A DNA stretch of 7,140 nt, from NCBI GenBank assembly GCA_947484535.1, contig CANKPO010000063.1, positions 1 through 7,140 of the forward strand, given 5' to 3'. Positions 1 to 4,189 of this stretch are shown one piece after another. The notes under the pieces are model-generated. The model saw only the letters and a program-made list of their open reading frames with translations. It searched no databases and had not been told where the DNA came from. Positions within the stretch are counted from its first letter, which is position 1. Each line of letters begins with the position of its first letter. The DNA comes from Caulobacteraceae bacterium (GTDB lineage Bacteria; Pseudomonadota; Alphaproteobacteria; Caulobacterales; Caulobacteraceae). A program made the position numbers and the translations under genes.

Positions 1-443
1 ACTTCCAATGAGGCCGTGGTGCGCTTGGCGGCGGTCTTCGGCCTTGATGGACCAGCGACGGCGCGCGGCGCAAAGAGGGGTGTCTCGTCCTGCGGCGCTG
101 GGGCGGTGTCTGCCGCGCGCTCAACCTCAACCGCCTGCTCTGTGGTGGCTAGGGCGCCCAGCGATTGGTCGGAGCGCATTTGACCAGGCGTGGCAAGGTC
201 GTCGTGCGACAGGCCCGTTTCGGTCAGCCGTGTCTCTATGTCGCGCTGCGCCATGGCGGCAGAGGCCTTTTCGAGCGGATTACGTGTGCCGTGAGGGGCC
301 TCGGCGTCGGGTTCAAGCGCTGTGGGGCTATAGTCGTAGGCAGAGTTCGGGTCCTCTGAGGCGGCGGCAAACGGCGCTTGGATCGTCGCATCGCCGCTGT
401 TGGACGCGCCGCTTCCAGAGCCTGATGTCTTTTTGACCTTCAT
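1..443 (-). CDS. Hypothetical protein with long disordered N-terminus, possible DNA-binding ParA partner (3' end outside window)
   Basis: I do not recognise this gene. Reading leftward from an ATG at 443 the frame stays open for 147 codons to the window edge, so the C-terminus is missing. The start has an AAGG six bases upstream. An in-frame ATG at 464 would add MPQTRSA, and an in-frame stop just upstream near 520 limits further extension. The visible protein is rich in Ala, Ser, Thr, Pro, Asp and Glu, opens with a basic MKVKKTSGSG and has almost no hydrophobic core, so residues 1-130 are probably disordered. The last visible residues (about 134-147, ending KRTTASLE) are basic and then alternate like the first strand of a ribbon-helix-helix DNA-binding domain. 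That resemblance is weak but fits a ParG- or VirC2-like partner of the ParA encoded on the same strand upstream. Coding is supported by the open frame and ribosome-binding site; the function is inference. Confidence 0.6.
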   Translation of the reverse strand, partial: MKVKKTSGSGSGASNSGDATIQAPFAAASEDPNSAYDYSPTALEPDAEAPHGTRNPLEKASAAMAQRDIETRLTETGLSHDDLATPGQMRSDQSLGALATTEQAVEVERAADTAPAPQDETPLFAPRAVAGPSRPKTAAKRTTASLE

Positions 444-657
444 TGCCGACCTTGTCTGCGGCATGCACACCGGAAAATAGGTGCCGGAGGGTTCATCCGC
501 TTCAGGAAAACTATCGAGTTACGGGGCGTCCGCAAAGATGCTTTTACGCTTTTCCTCCGCTAGGCCAGGTCTATTGTTGGGGACAAGGACGAGATTGAGC
601 CGTTATAGGGTTTTGACTCTGGGAATAGCGGTCGCAAAGGTTGGAATTTCAGGCGCG
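444..657. other. Intergenic region between divergent small genes
   Basis: These 214 bases separate the left-edge minus-strand gene from the plus-strand winged-helix-like gene. A good -10-like hexamer, TATAAC, occurs on the minus strand at 602-607 but has no convincing -35 partner. On the plus strand a TTGACT at 613-618 lacks a -10 partner. The plus-strand frame of the 658 gene stays open back to a GTG at 481, but that upstream part (for example SSASGKLSSYGASAK) is of low quality and is more likely noncoding. No clear terminator or repeat was seen. Confidence 0.4.
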
Positions 658-963
658 ATGGGCAGGTTTGACACACAGAACGGGAGGCGGCCCCGCAAGG
701 GTGAGTTGCTCTATCTGTGCATGGGTCTTAACCAGCCGGGCTATAAGCTGCCCCTGTTCGATGACAGGGGTCAGAGGATCCATTTGGCGATCATTCAGTC
801 CTGCGTTGACTGCGGATGGGCCGAGCCTTGGTTTGCCAATCCTCTCGCGCCAGATTGGCTGGTTTGCCGCCTGACGGTGGCCGGGGTTCAGGCCGCAAGG
901 CTGGCTGACGGCATGGATGACCCCGCCGGCACAGACGCCCTGACCCTACGCGCGAACGGCTAG
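658..963 (+). CDS. Small hypothetical protein, winged-helix-like
   Basis: This is a 101-residue protein of unknown function. The basic N-terminus (residues 1-14, NGRRPRKG) leads into a compact segment with well-spread hydrophobic residues: LLYLCMGLNQPGYKLPLF, then a probable helix RIHLAIIQSCVDCGWAEPW (residues 40-58), then DWLVCRLTVAG (66-76). A helix ending in 'GWAEP' followed by a strand ending in 'RLTxxG' recalls the recognition helix and wing of small winged-helix proteins, which suggests DNA binding. There are four cysteines, two as CxxC (C49, C52). The tail after residue 82 is probably flexible. The ATG at 658 is chosen because protein-like sequence begins just after it, although its ribosome-binding site (AGG) is weak. 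A GTG at 481 and ATGs at 538 and 721 are alternatives. It is convergent with the ParA gene and its stop overlaps that gene's stop. Confidence 0.6.
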   Translation: MGRFDTQNGRRPRKGELLYLCMGLNQPGYKLPLFDDRGQRIHLAIIQSCVDCGWAEPWFANPLAPDWLVCRLTVAGVQAARLADGMDDPAGTDALTLRANG

Positions 964-1700
964 CCAGCAAGGGCTTGAGGATCGACCTGCATCCTTGGCC
1001 TGTACCAGATGGACTGCAGGCACTGTGGCGTCTCAATCTTTGGGCTGGGGATTTTCACTTTGCTTTCGAGCGCAAGCTGGTCCGCAAGATAGGCCCAAAC
1101 CGCTTCGATCTCCTTTGCCGCCGCGCTGTCCGGAAACTGTTCCGCAGCCGACAGTCCGCAGGAGATAGAGGCCTGAAAGGCTATGCGGGATCGAAAACAG
1201 CAGGGCGCGACAGGAAGGCCAAAGCCGATAAGAATGTCGATGGCTTCCTTGACCAGTGTCGGTTCCTGACCATTACGTTGGGATGGGGCCTGATTGAGCA
1301 GAATAACGCTCTTGAGTTTGAGGACCTTCAAGGTCGTAACCATGTCGGTCATGGTTCGTAGGTCCATCACTGTCGGGCGAGAGACCAGCACCGATAGGTC
1401 AGCAGCCTTTGCGGCCTGCAGGGAAATTTCAGGGGAGGCAGAGGGCGTGTCGAGGATGAGAAGGTCGAGCCCGGCCCTGTCGGCTGCAAACTGCGCGGGG
1501 AAGAGTGAGCCGCGTTTGAAGGGCGTGACGGCCGGGCCATCCGCTCCGCGCCCTCTGGCCCAGTCGACCGATGATCTTTGTGGGTCCAGATCACCAATCA
1601 TCGTATTATATCTAAGGTTGTGAGCAGTGGCCGCCATATTCACCGATAGGGTGGTCTTTCCGGTCCCGCCCTTATTCGAAATGAAAGCTATCGTTTTCAT
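960..1700 (-). CDS. ParA-family ATPase (orphan partition/positioning protein)
   Basis: This 246-residue protein is a deviant Walker-type ATPase of the ParA/MinD superfamily. Such proteins dimerise on ATP, usually bind nucleoid DNA nonspecifically, and segregate plasmids or position other cargo. Visible motifs are the deviant Walker A KGGTGKTT at residues 10-17 with both signature lysines (K10, K15), the A' motif DLDPQ at 37-41, and Walker B LLILDTP at 80-86. The C-terminal half (R170-L206, including RIAFQASISCGLSAAEQFP) matches the usual ParA end. About 36 further residues (211-246) form a Lys/Pro-rich tail of unclear role. There is no N-terminal helix-turn-helix, so it resembles short, type Ib or VirC1-like ParAs. 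The ATG at 1700 is chosen because family members start just before the P-loop; ATG 1718 and TTG 1745 are alternatives, and none has a strong ribosome-binding site. No ParB or parS is seen in the window. The left-edge protein is a possible partner. Confidence 0.9.
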   Translation of the reverse strand: MKTIAFISNKGGTGKTTLSVNMAATAHNLRYNTMIGDLDPQRSSVDWARGRGADGPAVTPFKRGSLFPAQFAADRAGLDLLILDTPSASPEISLQAAKAADLSVLVSRPTVMDLRTMTDMVTTLKVLKLKSVILLNQAPSQRNGQEPTLVKEAIDILIGFGLPVAPCCFRSRIAFQASISCGLSAAEQFPDSAAAKEIEAVWAYLADQLALESKVKIPSPKIETPQCLQSIWYRPRMQVDPQALAG

Positions 1701-1740
1701 CGTCTTGAGGATCCACATCTTGTCGGCTATCAGAATCAAT

Positions 1741-1800
1741 TTCAATTTACAGTCTATAGATGTGATTTAAACATTAAATTCTTAAATAGCGATAATGATT
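1741..1800. promoter_or_regulatory. AT-rich upstream region of parA, candidate promoter/operator
   Basis: This patch lies 40-100 bases upstream of the ParA start and is far more AT-rich than its surroundings. It holds a perfect 8-base palindrome TCTATAGA (1753-1760) and three TTAAA boxes at 1767, 1774 and 1782 spaced 7-8 bases apart. The outer part forms an inverted repeat, ATTTAA (1765-1770) with TTAAAT (1782-1787). AT-rich repeated motifs upstream of short ParA genes often serve as promoter, autoregulatory operator or centromere. Which applies here, if any, is inference; no consensus -35/-10 pair stands out. Confidence 0.4.
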
Positions 1801-1830
1801 TCTTCTGATCAACTCGAGATTTTGCGACCC

Positions 1831-1865
1831 AAAGAAAAACCCTCCCCCCGGGGTCGGGGAGAGGG
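1831..1865 (-). terminator. Rho-independent terminator of the PQQ dehydrogenase gene
   Basis: Read on the minus strand, GAGGG and CCCC pair with CCCC and CCCTC around a short loop with one bulged base (stem arms 1856-1865 and 1840-1848). The stem is followed at once by a T-rich run, TTTTTCTTT (1839-1831). A GC stem followed by a T-tract is the classic intrinsic terminator. It lies about 60 bases past the dehydrogenase stop and about 130 bases before the ParA start on the same strand, so it should separate the two transcripts. Confidence 0.8.
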
Positions 1866-1880
1866 CTCATCAGGTTGGGT

Positions 1881-1909
1881 TCAGGGGCCAGTCTTTCGAC
1901 GGCCCCTGA
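1881..1909 (-). repeat. Perfect 9-bp inverted repeat (hairpin) in the dehydrogenase 3' region
   Basis: TCAGGGGCC (1881-1889) and GGCCCCTGA (1901-1909) form a perfect nine-pair stem around an 11-base loop. It sits 15 bases past the dehydrogenase stop codon and upstream of the intrinsic terminator in the direction of transcription. It has no T-tract of its own, so it may stabilise the mRNA 3' end or assist termination. Confidence 0.6.
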
Positions 1910-1923
1910 GAGGCTAGATCGAC

Positions 1924-4029
1924 CTATTTGGCTTTCGCCGCTTCGGCCTTGGCCTTAGCAGACTCGCTCAGGACATAGGCCCGGATCGATTCTGATTGGT
2001 CGTTGGTCAGATAGTCCTTGAAGCTAATCATGCCCATGGGCTGTCGCGCGCCGTCAATAATGACAGACTTCCAGTTCTCGGCAGACAGCAGCATGGGCGA
2101 TGTCTTCAGGTCTGGCAGATAGGTGCCAGAGACGCTCGCACCGTGGCAGACCGCGCAGTTGGCGTGATAGAGCGCGAAGCCATCTGTCACGGAACCCTTA
2201 GAGGTCACGCCAGTCAGGTCGATCTGCATCTTCTCTGCCAGAGGCTGTTCGGGAACCTTGGCGGTGCCGCCCAGCTTGAAGACGATCAGACGACCGGGCA
2301 GACGCTGCCGGTCGGGCAGGAAGACGTTCGCCGCCAGAGGGGCCGCGCCGCCATAGCCGACCATCAGGGCGATATATTGCTCACCATCGATCGAATAGGT
2401 CGAGGGGGCGGCAATGATGCCATTATGGGTCTTGTAGCTCCAAACCTTGGTGCCATCCTTGGCATTATAGGCGGCGAAAACGCCTTCAGCCGAGCCTTGG
2501 AACACCAGATCACCGGCCGTTGCCAGAACGCCAGCGTTCCAGAAATAGGGGTGTTCAACGGTCCAGCGCGCCTTTTGAGCGACCGGATCCCAAGCGATCA
2601 GGTGACCCTTCATCATGGCCTTCACAGCCTTGCGAGCCGCGGCACCGTCTGGAAGGGCGGTGGCCAGCGTATCAATGCCGACGTTCCACTTGCCTTGCTG
2701 ATGGGTGTACTTGCCATCATCCATATAGCCGAAAGGCACCGTCATGGCTGGTATATAGACGAGGTTTTCCTTGGGGCTGTAGGCCATCGGGTGCCAGTTG
2801 TGACCGCCATAGGGGGCGGGCATGGCCAGGGCTGGGTTCTTTTCATACCGTGCACCGGGGACCTCGATGGGACGGCCAGTCTTCTGGTCGACGCCGGTGG
2901 CCCAGGTGATGGGGATATAGTTCTTGGCCGAGATCAACTCGCCGGTCGCGCGGTCCAGAACATAGAAGAAGCCGTTCTTGGGGGCCTGCATCACGACCTT
3001 GCGGGCCTTACCGTCAATGTCCATCTCCGCCAGCATGATGTGCTGAGTAGCGGTATAGTCCCAGCTATCTGCCGGGGTGGTCTGATAGTGCCAGACATAG
3101 TCGCCATTGTCAGGCTTCAGCGCCACGATGGAGGACAGGAACAGGTTGTCCCCCTTGCCATCCGAACGCTTCATGTGGTTCCAGGGGGAGCCATTGCCGG
3201 TGCCGATATAGAGAATATCGAGGTCTGGATCATAGGCCATGGCGTCCCATACGGTGCCACCGCCGCCGGTCTTCTTCCAGCCTTCACCGAACCAGGTGCC
3301 TTTGGCCTTTTCAGCCAAAATCTTATCGGAGGCCGCGCCGTCAGCCTTACCCTCTGGATTGGGGGTCGTATAGAAACGCCAGGCCATCTTGCCGGTGGCT
3401 GCGTCATAGGCTGACAGATAGCCGCGCACGCCATATTCCGCGCCGCCATTGCCGATCATGACCTTGCCCTTGATGACCCGTGGGGCGCCGGTAATGGTAT
3501 AGGGCTTGGACTGGTCGACGGTCACGACGGACCATTTGACCTTACCGGTCTCAGCGTCGAGCGCGATCAGGCGACCATCGAGGGCACCGACATAGACCAT
3601 GCCATTCCAAACCGCGACGCCGCGATTGACCGTGTCACAGCAGGCGCTGAAGCCACGCTTGCCATCGACCTTAGGATCATAGGACCATTTGGGCGCGCCG
3701 GTCTTAGCGTCGAACGCATAGACCTTGGACCAGTTGGTGGTGGTGTAGAGGGTACCGTCGATGATCAGGGGCGTGGCCTCTTGACCGCGGTCGGTGTCAA
3801 ACTCGTGCGACCAGGCCACACCCAACTTCGCAACCGTGTCGGTATTGACCTGAGTCAGGGGGCTGTAGCGCTGTTCTGAATAGGTCCGTCCATAGGACAT
3901 CCAGTTGCTGCTATCGGCATCGGCCGCGGTCAGGCGAACGGCATCGACCTTGCCCGCCTTGGGGCCGGGCTGACACGCTGCTAAAAGAAGGGACGCGGTG
4001 AGCGCCCCAATGATTGTAAATTTACCCAT
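1924..4029 (-). CDS. PQQ-dependent quinohaemoprotein alcohol dehydrogenase, type II-like, predicted lipoprotein
   Basis: This 701-residue periplasmic enzyme should oxidise primary alcohols to aldehydes with PQQ and pass electrons to its own c-type haem. Residues 1-19 form a lipoprotein signal with lipobox LAAC (C19), so it is probably lipid-anchored. The eight-bladed propeller (about 35-585) carries repeated docking tryptophans (for example W115, W166, W217, W313, W489, W530), the vicinal disulfide C130-C131, and likely Ca ligands E198 (GGAEYG) and N279 (GTGNG). The likely catalytic base is D324 in SWDYTATQ. Thr, not Asp, lies two residues later, which points to a calcium rather than lanthanide enzyme. 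The C-terminal cytochrome c domain (about 612-690) has CAVCH (C625, C628, H629) and a probable axial Met at 665 or 667. An Ala/Lys tail ends the protein. Length and order match family members. The start has GGGTGGGA a few bases upstream. It is divergent from the TonB-dependent receptor. No pqq biosynthesis gene is visible, and the substrate cannot be told from sequence. Confidence 0.95.
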   Translation of the reverse strand: MGKFTIIGALTASLLLAACQPGPKAGKVDAVRLTAADADSSNWMSYGRTYSEQRYSPLTQVNTDTVAKLGVAWSHEFDTDRGQEATPLIIDGTLYTTTNWSKVYAFDAKTGAPKWSYDPKVDGKRGFSACCDTVNRGVAVWNGMVYVGALDGRLIALDAETGKVKWSVVTVDQSKPYTITGAPRVIKGKVMIGNGGAEYGVRGYLSAYDAATGKMAWRFYTTPNPEGKADGAASDKILAEKAKGTWFGEGWKKTGGGGTVWDAMAYDPDLDILYIGTGNGSPWNHMKRSDGKGDNLFLSSIVALKPDNGDYVWHYQTTPADSWDYTATQHIMLAEMDIDGKARKVVMQAPKNGFFYVLDRATGELISAKNYIPITWATGVDQKTGRPIEVPGARYEKNPALAMPAPYGGHNWHPMAYSPKENLVYIPAMTVPFGYMDDGKYTHQQGKWNVGIDTLATALPDGAAARKAVKAMMKGHLIAWDPVAQKARWTVEHPYFWNAGVLATAGDLVFQGSAEGVFAAYNAKDGTKVWSYKTHNGIIAAPSTYSIDGEQYIALMVGYGGAAPLAANVFLPDRQRLPGRLIVFKLGGTAKVPEQPLAEKMQIDLTGVTSKGSVTDGFALYHANCAVCHGASVSGTYLPDLKTSPMLLSAENWKSVIIDGARQPMGMISFKDYLTNDQSESIRAYVLSESAKAKAEAAKAK

Positions 4030-4094
4030 CTGTTCCCACCCTGATTTCGGCCCACTTGTCGTGAGACGATTGATTAGTATCTATGTTGACACCG

Positions 4095-4123
4095 ATCATG
4101 TTGCATCGGAGCGCCGATGGCAA
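4095..4123 (-). promoter_or_regulatory. Candidate sigma70-type promoter for the dehydrogenase gene
   Basis: On the minus strand TTGCCA (4118-4123) and CATGAT (4095-4100) are separated by 17 bases. Each hexamer is a partial match to the -35 and -10 consensus. The predicted transcript would begin near 4088, leaving a leader of roughly 58 bases before the dehydrogenase ATG. This is a motif match only. Confidence 0.4.
4101..4123. promoter_or_regulatory. Near-perfect inverted repeat, candidate operator between divergent genes
   Basis: TTGCATCGG, a four-base AGCG centre, and CCGATGGCAA form an inverted repeat with a single extra base in the right arm. A further CCGAT at 4092-4096 adds a third half-site, with ATCGG/CCGAT cores at 4092, 4105 and 4114. 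The repeat fills the spacer and -35 of the candidate minus-strand promoter and lies about 70 bases from both start codons. A regulator bound here could control both the dehydrogenase and the receptor. A perfect TTGACA occurs on the plus strand at 4086-4091 but has no good -10 at normal spacing. Confidence 0.45.
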
Positions 4124-4189
4124 CGGTTCACGCCCTAATAATGGGTTGCGTCGCGCCCATTAAGCGCCTTCGGTCGGGTTTGATCTTTA

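Noticed and set aside
8..436. Plus-strand open frame of 142 codons at the left edge
   Set aside because: Its product is Arg/Trp/Cys-rich and not protein-like. The opposite strand holds a better open frame with a ribosome-binding site that runs off the edge.
481..657. N-terminal extension of the winged-helix-like protein to the GTG at 481
   Set aside because: The extra 59 residues look noncoding and occupy the likely promoter region between divergent genes. It remains possible but is less likely than the 658 start.
1701..1745. Longer ParA starting at TTG 1745 or ATG 1718
   Set aside because: Family members begin just before the P-loop, and the extra residues enter the AT-rich upstream patch without a better ribosome-binding site.
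3040..3075. Lanthanide-type PQQ enzyme
   Set aside because: Lanthanide enzymes carry an Asp two residues after the catalytic Asp. Here the sequence is WDYT, so a calcium enzyme is more likely.
1996..3414. Plus-strand 472-codon open frame inside the dehydrogenase gene
   Set aside because: It is an antisense shadow of a GC-rich gene whose motifs are unambiguous on the minus strand, and its product shows no recognisable domain.
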